From Leptofilum sp041748655 (GTDB lineage: Bacteria; Chloroflexota; Anaerolineae; Promineifilales; Promineifilaceae): a DNA stretch of 64,000 bases. The DNA lies in NCBI GenBank assembly GCA_041748655.1, contig JBGTCV010000089.1, positions 43,366 through 107,365 of the forward strand, written 5' to 3'. The position numbers and the translations under genes were made by a program. Shown in pieces: positions 50,521 to 58,305 of this stretch. Numbering within the stretch: position 1 is the first letter of the stretch; every line of letters begins with the position of its first letter. The notes beneath the pieces were generated by a model. It had not been told where the DNA came from, ran no database searches, and was given only the letters and a program-made list of their open reading frames with translations.

Positions 50521-52332
50521 TTAGACCGGCCAGAGAACTTGCACAAGAACGATCGTTACCGCACCTACCAACAACGTCAGCGGCAACCCGACTCGCAGAA
50601 AGTCCGAAAATCGATAGTCGGCCGCGCCGTAGATAAGCAAGTTGCCGTGATGACCAATGGGCGTGAGAAACGAAGCGACAGCCGCCATAGCCACCGTTAC
50701 AACAAACGGTTCTGGCGGCTGACCCATTATTTGCGCCAGGGAAATAGCCACCGGCCCAATTAGCGCTGTCGTGCCCGCATCTGACATGAGCTGCGTAATG
50801 AGCGCGGCGGCCAGGAACAACAGCACCAGGGCCCAACCTGGATGCCAGTTTCCGACCAACTGTTGCAAACCGCTGGCCAGCAAACTGGAAGTGCCGCTTT
50901 TTTCCATCGCCAACCCCAGAGGAATTGCACCCGCAATGAACACAAAAATGCGGGTATCTATAGAGCGGTAAGCTTGCAAAGTTGTTAAACAGCCGCACAA
51001 AACCATAGCCACAGCCCCAGCCAGCAAGGCAATCTCCACCGACAAGATATTAAACGTGATTAGCAGCACACTGACAAGCATAATGAGTCCCGCCAGCGGC
51101 CCTTTATGCCGCAGGAGCGTTTCACTGCGAAAGGGGACCAACAACAGGAAGGAGCGGTTATCGGCTGCCTGTCGAAAAGCTTCATTATCTCCCAAAAGAA
51201 CCAGCACGTCTCCGGCACGCAGGCGCACGCGGGAAAGTTGGGCACGCAGCCAGGATTTTTGCCGCCAGATCCCCACTACAATCATGCCATAGTGTTCCAG
51301 AAAGTTAACCTTGCTGATGGTGCGCCCCACCAGATCAGAACCAGGAGCCACAACTGCCTGCACCATCTTTTCCGCTTCCTCGTCGCCATTTTCGCCGACA
51401 GACAATGTGCCATCTGCGTATTTGGTGATAGGTAAAAGGCTTAATCCTCGGGCTTGTTCAATGGTGGCAAATCCCTCGGAAGTAGTGCGTACCAGCAGCA
51501 CGTCGCCAGCTTTTAGCCGTTTTTGGCCAAATGGCTTGCTCCGGGGATGGCCGCGTCGCAGCCAGCCCACCACTTGAAATGGCAAACCCTCATCGGCTTC
51601 TACCTCGTCCATTGTCTTGCCCACAATTGAAGATTCTTCCGACACCACAATCTCGGTATAGTAGCCCTCCAGGCGAAAATTATCTTTACCGTTGTCATCC
51701 TTCCGCCGTTCCGGTAACAGAAAGCGGCCAACCAGCAGCACGTAGAGCACGCCAACAAGTGAAAGTGCCAGGCCAACGGGGGCGATGGAGAAGATGCTCA
51801 GGCCGGCATGACCGGCCTGGCGCAGCAAACGATCGGCAATGAGGAAGGCGGGCGCGCCAATGATGGTGATGGTTGTGCCCAGCGAAGCGGCAAAAGACAT
51901 GGGCATGAGGAGTTTGGAGGCGGGGATATTATGTTCGCGGCTGAGTCTGAGGGTGACGGGCAGCATCACGGCCGTTATTGTCAGGTGGTGGGTAAAGGCA
52001 GAAAGGGCGGATACGGCCGTCATAATGACAACAATCATCCGATTGTAACCTTGCCCGGCCAGCTTACCGATTAAGCTGCCCAACTTCTCGGACAGACCCG
52101 TGTGGTAAAGCCCACCGCTCAGTACAAAAACAGCCGCCACGACGATGGCCGGTTCGCTGCTAAACCCGGATAGTGCCTCCTCGGGCTCCAAAATGCCAAA
52201 CGCTGCCAGCGCGACAATGGCGAGAACGGCCGTAATGTCAATCCGAAGCTTTTCGGTGAATAGCAACACAAAGACAATTGCCAATATGAGCAGCAAGATT
52301 ATTTGTTGGGGTGTTAATGCAGCTAGCGTCAC
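50521..52332 (-). CDS. SLC13-family (DASS/CitT-like) permease with two RCK_C domains
   Basis: A 603-residue membrane protein: an N-terminal membrane half (about 1-185, including HHLTITAVMLPVTLRL), two TrkA-C/RCK_C domains (about 205-290 and 300-385; both end with LKAGDVLLV or RLRAGDVLVLL) and a second membrane half with SDAGTTALIGPVAISLA and a TPIGHHGNLLIYG-like motif near the C-terminus. Such proteins move dicarboxylates, sulfate or related anions with sodium or proton coupling, with RCK_C domains as ligand sensors. The start is GTG with GAGGTAGG upstream. It faces sucAB convergently. Confidence 0.88.
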   Translation of the reverse strand: MTLAALTPQQIILLLILAIVFVLLFTEKLRIDITAVLAIVALAAFGILEPEEALSGFSSEPAIVVAAVFVLSGGLYHTGLSEKLGSLIGKLAGQGYNRMIVVIMTAVSALSAFTHHLTITAVMLPVTLRLSREHNIPASKLLMPMSFAASLGTTITIIGAPAFLIADRLLRQAGHAGLSIFSIAPVGLALSLVGVLYVLLVGRFLLPERRKDDNGKDNFRLEGYYTEIVVSEESSIVGKTMDEVEADEGLPFQVVGWLRRGHPRSKPFGQKRLKAGDVLLVRTTSEGFATIEQARGLSLLPITKYADGTLSVGENGDEEAEKMVQAVVAPGSDLVGRTISKVNFLEHYGMIVVGIWRQKSWLRAQLSRVRLRAGDVLVLLGDNEAFRQAADNRSFLLLVPFRSETLLRHKGPLAGLIMLVSVLLITFNILSVEIALLAGAVAMVLCGCLTTLQAYRSIDTRIFVFIAGAIPLGLAMEKSGTSSLLASGLQQLVGNWHPGWALVLLFLAAALITQLMSDAGTTALIGPVAISLAQIMGQPPEPFVVTVAMAAVASFLTPIGHHGNLLIYGAADYRFSDFLRVGLPLTLLVGAVTIVLVQVLWPV

Positions 52333-52397
52333 GGCCCTACCTCTTGTTGTCTCGATTAATTTTGATTTACCAACGACTGAGTGGTCTGTAAAACGTA

Positions 52398-52436
52398 CCT
52401 GACTGGCTTCATCTTAAACAAACAAAGCCAGCCAGG
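52398..52436. terminator. Hairpin between the PRC-barrel and SLC13 genes
   Basis: CCTGACTGGCTT (52398-52409) pairs with AAGCCAGCCAGG (52425-52436) with one mismatch. No T-run follows, so terminator function is tentative. Confidence 0.45.
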
Positions 52437-52475
52437 CAGCACAATTTGGGAATTGAGGGGTCTTCGTTGAAGCGT

Positions 52476-53078
52476 TTAGTGTTTTTGAGCAAATGTGGGG
52501 GGGACAGTGTAGGGCGATTTTAAAGCCATAACTTCTTCTGTAAAATGCTCGATCTCGTGAACGGGAATCGATTCGACTTCAGTAAACACAAGACCGTGGC
52601 GCACGACAATGCTGTTGATTTGGTGATCCGCACTCCCAATCTGAACAGCCTGGAGCTTGCCAATCGTGGCACCTTCGTTCTCGACGGCCGTTTGGTTCGT
52701 CAACAGTTTCATTTTTGGCGAAACTCCTTCACGAATCGTTTCTTGAACCATAGGCACTACAGGGGCAGTCGTCATCCCATCTGGCGGTACAAAAGAGCCG
52801 CTCTGAGCGTTATCGGCCGGTCTTTCCATCTTTGTTTCCCGGTATTCTGGCAGCGCCTGCATGTCCTCGCTGGTTAGCGACAGATAAATGCCATCCTCGG
52901 CAATGGAGGAAATTTCAGACAGGGGGATTACCCGAGCACGCTTAAGTAAAAAACCACTTTCAGCAATAAGATCCACAACCCGCAGGTTTTCTGGCTCAAC
53001 AACCAGCTTGGCCAGGGAGCCGAAACTGTCATCTAAACAGTGAACTTTTGTGCCAAAATTGAATGTTAACTCGTCCAT
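52476..53078 (-). CDS. PRC-barrel domain protein (two modules)
   Basis: A 200-residue protein with two PRC-barrel-like beta modules (about 1-75: FNFGTKVHCLDDSFGSLAKLVVEPENLRVVDLIAE; and about 120-185: TNQTAVENEGATIGKLQAVQIGSADHQINSIVVRHG), joined by a flexible Pro-rich linker. PRC-barrels occur in photosynthetic reaction centres, RimM and many small stress-related proteins; the function here is unknown. GGAGG precedes the ATG. The upstream 246 bases contain no gene. Confidence 0.75.
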   Translation of the reverse strand: MDELTFNFGTKVHCLDDSFGSLAKLVVEPENLRVVDLIAESGFLLKRARVIPLSEISSIAEDGIYLSLTSEDMQALPEYRETKMERPADNAQSGSFVPPDGMTTAPVVPMVQETIREGVSPKMKLLTNQTAVENEGATIGKLQAVQIGSADHQINSIVVRHGLVFTEVESIPVHEIEHFTEEVMALKSPYTVPPTFAQKH

Positions 53079-53324
53079 TTACTACCTCCACTTACTTGTG
53101 TAGGGGTGGTTACTTGGCTTTGATAATCATTTGGCTTCAGGGAGGTAACCTGCCCGCCTCTAATACAATATAACCACCAAGCTGGTCTAGATAAAAATGA
53201 GCACCGAGGCCAGGCAGCTCAATATGGCTACACCTTAGCAAAAAAGCTGACGTTTTGTTTTGTATCTGGATACAAAAAAGGGATACAGATCGGACTATAT
53301 ACGTTGTTGGAGCGGTGTGGCAGT

Positions 53325-53789
53325 TTATTCCACTCGTTTGATGAGTTGGAGGCAGGGATTGGCTTCGCCCCAGAGGTTGGGGAACTCTTCAAGAGGCCGA
53401 AACCCTACAGCCAGGTAGAATTGGCGGGTACGGCCGTATCCAGCATTGGAGTGCCGGGAACTAAGCGTTTTCACCTGCAAAAATTCCACGTTTTGCGCCC
53501 GCAAATACGCCTCGCTGGCGGCCAGCAGCGCCCGCCCCACCCCGTGGCGGTGCCATTCGGGCAGGGTGCCCATGACGTGAATTTCAGCGGCATAGGGCGT
53601 ATGCTGCCTGAGGGTGAGGAAGCCTACCGGCTGGTGGGTGTGAAAAGCGAGGAAGGTGGGGAGAACGGCCGTATCTGCCACATACTGCTTCGTTGCTTCT
53701 TCAATGCCAAACCAATCCGGCAGCGCCCGCAAAATGGGCTCACACAGGTGGGATTGGTCTAGCAGCGGCCCTTGAATTTCAATAGTCAT
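53325..53789 (-). CDS. GNAT family N-acetyltransferase
   Basis: A 154-residue acetyltransferase: VGFLTLRQHTPYAAEIHVMGTLPEWHRHGVGRALLAASEAYL contains the acetyl-CoA motif (Q/RxxGxG/A as RHGVGRA). The C-terminal YGRTRQFYLAVGFRPLEEFPNLWG has the Tyr/FY segment typical of GNATs. It transfers acetyl from acetyl-CoA to an amine; the substrate is not known. The start has a weak ribosome site. Repeat-rich DNA follows upstream (53805-53978). Confidence 0.87.
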   Translation of the reverse strand: MTIEIQGPLLDQSHLCEPILRALPDWFGIEEATKQYVADTAVLPTFLAFHTHQPVGFLTLRQHTPYAAEIHVMGTLPEWHRHGVGRALLAASEAYLRAQNVEFLQVKTLSSRHSNAGYGRTRQFYLAVGFRPLEEFPNLWGEANPCLQLIKRVE

Positions 53790-53830
53790 GGCTCTTAAAT
53801 CACGTTATCAGATTGGTCCATTTGACCTCG

Positions 53831-53922
53831 TTCCCACGTTCCACGTGGGAATGCTTTTCGGAACGCTCTGCGTTCCGTGCGACGCGGAGCGTCTGCAACT
53901 TTCATGCCACGCAGAGCGTGGA
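53831..53922. repeat. Cluster of four short hairpins (REP-like)
   Basis: Four successive perfect or near-perfect hairpins: TTCCCACGT/ACGTGGGAA (53831-53851), GGAACGC/GCGTTCC (about 53860-53876), GACGC/GCGTC (53881-53893) and CCACGC/GCGTGG (53908-53922). This layout resembles dispersed REP-type elements. It is not a CRISPR because spacers are too short and repeats differ. Confidence 0.7.
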
Positions 53923-53945
53923 ACAAGAGCGCAAGTGCCGGTGTC

Positions 53946-53978
53946 AGATTGATCCATTCTCGGAGAATGGACCAATCT
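53946..53978. repeat. GATTGGTCCA-family hairpin before the purB stop
   Basis: AGATTGATCCATTCTC (53946-53961) and GAGAATGGACCAATCT (53963-53978) pair with one mismatch. A single arm (AGATTGGTCCATTT) lies at about 53811-53824. Confidence 0.75.
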
Positions 53979-53980
53979 TG

Positions 53981-55381
53981 TCAGGCGCCGATTGTGTCTC
54001 TAACGGTTTGGGCGAAGGTGCGGGCACGGGTAACAGCCGTTCCCACATGCCCCTCCGCTCGCATCAATTCCGTCACCTGTTCAGCCCCTAAAAATGCGCC
54101 GATTCGTCCATCGGCCAGCAGCAAATTTAGCAGGGGGTTGGAACGGCCGTCGCGCAAAGCACCCCACGCCTGCAAACTCGCCTCCCGAATCCATTCGTGG
54201 CCGTCCTGACGGCTGGCTCCGGAGGCCACCAGGGCCATCAGCACCCGCTCCGTGGCGGCAAACGGACCGTAAATCGCCATGTTGCGGGCAATCGCTTGCT
54301 CGTCGATGACCATCTCGGCGACCAGGCGCGTGGCGCGGCGCAGCAGCTCATCCGTGGCCAAAAAGCCCTCCGCCTGGAACAGCCGCCGGTTGGCCGAATC
54401 GTCCAGGCTGCGCTCCAAAATCGCCTGGCTGGCGTTGTCCCAGGCCACGGCGGGCAGCCCGGCAACGTACCGTGCCAGCGAACAGATGTTTTCCGTGTTG
54501 ATCGGGTTGCGCTTAAACGGCATCGCCGACGAGCCAACCTGATTTTTGCCAAACGGCTCGGCCCATTCGCCAAAGGGGGGCGACTGCAAAATACGGAAGT
54601 CCAGGGCAAATTTGTGCAGCGAGGCGGCAATCCCGGCCAACACCTGCTGCACCCGCAAATCTTGCTGGCGCGTGTAGGTTTGGGTGGCAATGGGAAAGTA
54701 GGGCAGATCGAGAACAGCCATCGCGGCCGCTTCCATCTGCAAGGCGTCCGTCTCGGTGTTGGTCAGCAGCTCGTCGTAGCCTGCTTGAGTACCAACGGCC
54801 CCCTTCAAGCCTTTGCCCCGGAGATTAGCGATTAGCGATTGGAGATTGAGGTAATCTTCCAGCAAATCCTGGGCGTAGACGGCGAAGCGGTAGCCGAGGG
54901 TGGTCGGTTCGGCGGGTTGGATATGGGTGTGGGCCATGGTGGGCAAAACGGCCGTTGCCTCAATGCGATCCGCCAGTTGGATGAGTAACTGTTTGAGCTG
55001 ATTTTGCAGCAAAACGGCCGCTTCCCGCAAACGCAGCACATCCACATTGTCCGTGATGTCCGCGCTGGTCGCCCCCCAATGGATGATGCCGCCACCAACG
55101 GCGCACTGCTCGGCAAAGGTGCGAATTTCAGCCATCACGTCGTGGCGCGTCTCTTTTTCAATTTCCAGGGCACGCTCGATGTCGATCTGCCCGGCGTGAG
55201 CCTGCAAATCGGCCAGCTGCGCTGCCGTAACCAGCCCGGCCTGATGCTGCGCCGTCGCCAGCGCCACCCAGACGCGCCGCATCAGCCGCCGCTTGTGCTG
55301 CTCAGACCAGATGTGGCGCATCGCCTCGCTGCCGTAGCGCCAGGTAAAGGGTGAGATGAAGGTGTCGTGTGTAAAATTCAT
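53981..55381 (-). CDS. purB: Adenylosuccinate lyase
   Basis: A 466-residue fumarase/aspartase-superfamily enzyme that acts twice in purine synthesis. Motifs: FTWRYGSEAMRHIWSE near the N-terminus, HWGATSADITDNV (catalytic His loop), MAHTHIQPAEPTTLG, and the signature GSSAMPFKRNP at the catalytic Ser loop. The ATG at 55381 is chosen; an upstream TTG frame at 55411 starts inside a hairpin. At 54821-54852 the coding DNA reads as repeat words (GATTAGCGATTAGCGATTGG) that translate as NLQSLIANL without changing the family length. The neighbour guaB makes a purine pair. Confidence 0.93.
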   Translation of the reverse strand: MNFTHDTFISPFTWRYGSEAMRHIWSEQHKRRLMRRVWVALATAQHQAGLVTAAQLADLQAHAGQIDIERALEIEKETRHDVMAEIRTFAEQCAVGGGIIHWGATSADITDNVDVLRLREAAVLLQNQLKQLLIQLADRIEATAVLPTMAHTHIQPAEPTTLGYRFAVYAQDLLEDYLNLQSLIANLRGKGLKGAVGTQAGYDELLTNTETDALQMEAAAMAVLDLPYFPIATQTYTRQQDLRVQQVLAGIAASLHKFALDFRILQSPPFGEWAEPFGKNQVGSSAMPFKRNPINTENICSLARYVAGLPAVAWDNASQAILERSLDDSANRRLFQAEGFLATDELLRRATRLVAEMVIDEQAIARNMAIYGPFAATERVLMALVASGASRQDGHEWIREASLQAWGALRDGRSNPLLNLLLADGRIGAFLGAEQVTELMRAEGHVGTAVTRARTFAQTVRDTIGA

Positions 55382-55392
55382 AGTTTGTACAG

Positions 55393-55425
55393 AGATTGGT
55401 CCAATCTTCAAGATTGGACCAATCT
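55393..55425. repeat. GATTGGTCCA-family hairpin between guaB and purB
   Basis: AGATTGGTCCAATCTT (55393-55408) and AGATTGGACCAATCT (55411-55425) form a 15-bp stem with a 2-3 base loop, in the 49-base gap between the two minus-strand purine genes. Confidence 0.85.
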
Positions 55426-55430
55426 AAAAA

Positions 55431-56924
55431 CTACCGCCGAACCTGGTAATTGGGCGCTTCTTTGGTGATGAGTACGCCGTGGGGATGGCTTTCCAGCAGC
55501 CCCGCGTTGGTGATGCGGATGAAGCGGGCCTTTTCGTGCAGTTCCTGCAAGTTGGCCGCGCCCACGTACCCCATGCCGGAGCGCAGACCGCCCATGAGCT
55601 GGTAAGTCACGTCTGCCAGGCTGCCGCGATACGGCACCTGCCCTTCAATCCCTTCCGGCACCAACTTGTCCCGGTCGGCGCGGACGGCGCGGCTCGCGGT
55701 GACGCCGCTGCCGTACCGGTCGGCCCCGTGTCCCTGCATCGCCCCCAGGCTGCCCATGCCGCGATACACTTTGTAGCGCCGCCCTTCGTACAAAATAATG
55801 TCGCCGGGGCTTTCCTCCAGGCCAGCCAGCATGGAACCGAGCATCACCGCGTCGGCCCCGGCGGCCATCGCCTTGACGATGTCGCCGCTGTATTTGATGC
55901 CACCATCGGCAATACAGGGCACGTCGTGTTTGTGGCATTCGGCGGCGCTTTCCAGAACGGCCGTAAACTGCGGCATCCCTGCGCCAGACACTACCCGTGT
56001 GGTGCAAATCGAGCCAGCCCCAATGCCGATCTTGACGGCATCGGCTCCAGCTTTCACCAAATCGCGCACCCCTTCGGCGGTGGCGGCATTCCCGGCCATG
56101 ATCGGCAGGTTGGGGTACCGATTTTTGGCTTCGCGCACCGTTTGCAGCACCAGGGCAGAGTGGCCGTGGGCGGTGTCGATCACGGCTACGTCTACCCCGG
56201 CCTTCACCAGCAGTTCCAGGCGAGCCAGGCCAGCATCCCCTACCCCAATGGCGGCGGCACAGAGAAGACGGCCGTCTTCATCCGACGCCTGCATGGGGAA
56301 ATTCAGCTTCTTCTGAATATCTTTTACCGTGATGAGACCTTTCAGATAACCCTCTTCATCCACCAGCGGCAGCTTTTCGATGCGGTGGCGGTGCAAAATC
56401 TCTTTGGCTTCTTCCAGAGTGGTGCCCACTTTTGCCGTCACCAGCCCGTCGCTGGTCATAAATTCAGAAACGGGCTGCGGGCCTGGTTCTACAAAGCGGG
56501 TGTCCCGATTGGTAAGGATGCCCACCAATTTCCCCTCACCATCTGTGATCGGCACCCCGGAAATGTGGTAGCGGCTCATCAGCTGTTCGGCATCGGCCAG
56601 GGTGTTGTCGGCGCGCAGGGTAACAGGGTCCACAATCATGCCCGCTTCGGAGCGTTTTACCTTGTCTACCTCTTCCGCCTGTTCTTCCGGCGACAGGTTG
56701 CGGTGGATAACGCCAATGCCGCCCAGCCGGGCCAGCCCAATCGCCAGCCGCGCTTCGGTCACCGTGTCCATCGCCGCCGACAGCAGTGGGATGTTGAGCG
56801 TCAAATTACCGGCCAGGCGGGTTTTCAAATCCACGTTGGCCGGTAAAACTTCAGAATAGCCTGGGGTCAGCAGGACATCATCAAACGTCAGCGCCAAAGC
56901 GCCTACTTTTTCAGCAATTTCCAT
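55431..56924 (-). CDS. guaB: IMP dehydrogenase
   Basis: A 497-residue IMP dehydrogenase, the first step from IMP to GMP: LTFDDVLLTPGYS start, two CBS domains (about 95-215), the catalytic-loop motif GAGSICTTRVVSGAG with Cys about residue 305 (the usual first GPG is GAG here), VPCIADGGIKYSGDIVKAMAAGADAVMLGSMLAG and the flap YRGMGSLGAM. GAGGAG precedes the ATG. A repeat hairpin of CGCAAAG words lies upstream, and purB follows after a GATTGGTCCA hairpin. Confidence 0.95.
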   Translation of the reverse strand: MEIAEKVGALALTFDDVLLTPGYSEVLPANVDLKTRLAGNLTLNIPLLSAAMDTVTEARLAIGLARLGGIGVIHRNLSPEEQAEEVDKVKRSEAGMIVDPVTLRADNTLADAEQLMSRYHISGVPITDGEGKLVGILTNRDTRFVEPGPQPVSEFMTSDGLVTAKVGTTLEEAKEILHRHRIEKLPLVDEEGYLKGLITVKDIQKKLNFPMQASDEDGRLLCAAAIGVGDAGLARLELLVKAGVDVAVIDTAHGHSALVLQTVREAKNRYPNLPIMAGNAATAEGVRDLVKAGADAVKIGIGAGSICTTRVVSGAGMPQFTAVLESAAECHKHDVPCIADGGIKYSGDIVKAMAAGADAVMLGSMLAGLEESPGDIILYEGRRYKVYRGMGSLGAMQGHGADRYGSGVTASRAVRADRDKLVPEGIEGQVPYRGSLADVTYQLMGGLRSGMGYVGAANLQELHEKARFIRITNAGLLESHPHGVLITKEAPNYQVRR

Positions 56925-56950
56925 CGTTTTGAGCTCCTCATTTTATTTTT

Positions 56951-57017
56951 ACCGCAAAGGACGCGAAGGACGCCAAGTTTTTCTTAAATTCTTCGCGTGC
57001 TTTGCGTGCTTTGCGGT
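56951..57017. repeat. Inverted repeat of the ACCGCAAAG family
   Basis: ACCGCAAAG (56951-56959) pairs with CTTTGCGGT (57009-57017), with inner GCGAAG/CTTCGC. It is the first of three repeat structures in the 331-base gene-free stretch 56925-57255. Confidence 0.75.
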
Positions 57018-57063
57018 TCAGCCAATTCTTGACCATCATAAACTTTTAATGAATAAACAAAAA

Positions 57064-57113
57064 CCGAGCTTGCTAAATTGGACCATCGCGTAGATGGCTC
57101 AATTAACAAACTC
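57064..57113. repeat. Imperfect inverted repeat related to the GGACCAAT hairpins
   Basis: CCGAGCTTGCTAAATTGGACC is answered by GGCTCAATTAACAAACTCGG around ATCGCGTAGAT. The inner AATTGGACCAT resembles the GATTGGTCCA family arms. Confidence 0.7.
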
Positions 57114-57162
57114 GGCTGCTAACGTTCTGATTTGTTTTGAAATGCGTCGCCGTGGGAGAGCG

Positions 57163-57254
57163 GTTGTCAGTAATCAGTTGTCAGTTGTCAGTTGTCAGAC
57201 GTAGCATTCAGTTACTGGTCACTGATTACTGGTCACTGGTCACTGATTACCGAT
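57163..57254. repeat. Reiterated CAGTAATCAGTTGTCAGT words
   Basis: CAGTAATCAG and TTGTCAG words in tandem are followed by GTCACTGATTACTGGTCACTGG words on the other arm. It reaches the lgt stop codon. Confidence 0.75.
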
Positions 57255-57255
57255 T

Positions 57256-58179
57256 CTAATTGCGGCGGGGCTTGGGCTTGGCGGGACGACGGCGCTTGCT
57301 GACCATGGCCTGCGGCAGCTTGTCCATTTTTTGCAACACAATCCAGACGCCGACCAGGGCAGTGACAAAAGCGATCAGCATGGAGTAGGTGATGAATGAA
57401 CCGCCAATGGTGGTTTGATCGGGCCGGAAGAATTCGATCCAGGTGCGGTTACCGCCCCACCAGATGAGAAAGATGCCAAACAGGGTGCCCGGTTCCCATT
57501 TAGTGCGGAAACGGCCGTTTAACCACGCCAGCAGCAAAAAGCCAACAAACAGCGCAATCGATTCATACAAAAAGGTGGGGTGAAAGCGGGTTGTAGCCGC
57601 CGGGTAGACCGACAAATCGCTGTATTGGGCAATGCGGAACTGGGGTTCGATGAGCAAGCCCCAGCTGCTGCCGGTTGGCGGGCCGTACAGCTCCTGGTTA
57701 ATAAAGTTGCCCCAACGACCAATCGCCTGGGCCAGCAGCAGCGCCGGGCCAGCCACATCGGCATAATGCCAAAATTTGAGCCGCCGCCAGGTAACGTAGA
57801 ACCAGGCTACCAGCACGGCCCCGGCAAACCCACCCAAAATATTCACGCCGCCAGCGCGGAAGTTAAGCACCTGACCAAACGTGCTGTACTGCGCCCCGTC
57901 GATGACATCCAACACGACGTAGGTGAGACGGGCAAACAGATAACCGGTAAAAACCACCAGGATCAGCCCATTGTAAAATTCGTCAATTGCCTTGACGCCC
58001 AGCTCTCGCTTTTGCAGCTCGCGGGCGGCCCACCAGGCGCCCAGGGCGATGCCGATGACGATGATGATGCCGTACCAAAAGATTGGCAGGGTCGCCCCCA
58101 GGTTGGGGAACCAGTTTTGGAGAAACCCGGGCAGCGGAATTTCAAATGCGACCCGATCAATATTTATTGCATCAAACAT
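57256..58179 (-). CDS. lgt: Prolipoprotein diacylglyceryl transferase
   Basis: A 307-residue membrane enzyme with about seven helices that adds diacylglycerol to the lipobox Cys. Motifs: LPIFWYGIIIVIGIALGAWWAAREL (first helix region), RLTYVVLD with the conserved Arg, GGVNILGGFAGAVLVAWFY, and the signature AQAIGRWGNFINQELYGPPT. It serves the many lipoproteins in this window. The C-terminus has a basic tail (SKRRRPAKPKPRRN). GAGAGGAAAT precedes the ATG. Confidence 0.93.
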   Translation of the reverse strand: MFDAINIDRVAFEIPLPGFLQNWFPNLGATLPIFWYGIIIVIGIALGAWWAARELQKRELGVKAIDEFYNGLILVVFTGYLFARLTYVVLDVIDGAQYSTFGQVLNFRAGGVNILGGFAGAVLVAWFYVTWRRLKFWHYADVAGPALLLAQAIGRWGNFINQELYGPPTGSSWGLLIEPQFRIAQYSDLSVYPAATTRFHPTFLYESIALFVGFLLLAWLNGRFRTKWEPGTLFGIFLIWWGGNRTWIEFFRPDQTTIGGSFITYSMLIAFVTALVGVWIVLQKMDKLPQAMVSKRRRPAKPKPRRN

Positions 58180-58305
58180 CTTGTTATTTCCTCTCTCTTT
58201 TTATTGTTAGGTTCGTTGCTGAATTTTGTATCATGCATCAGACGAATAAACGAATTACGGGACTATATCTTAAACGGCCACAGAGGGCACAGCGAACAGT
58301 GACAT

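Noticed and set aside
49688..50998. 436-codon minus-strand frame across sucB and the SLC13 gene end
   Set aside because: Antisense to the sucB catalytic domain and part of the convergent gene in another frame; composition is of shadow type.
53831..53922. CRISPR array
   Set aside because: Successive hairpins differ in sequence and lack regular spacers; no cas genes nearby.
55479..56846. 455-codon open frame on the plus strand
   Set aside because: Antisense shadow of guaB; no start signals and no recognisable motif.
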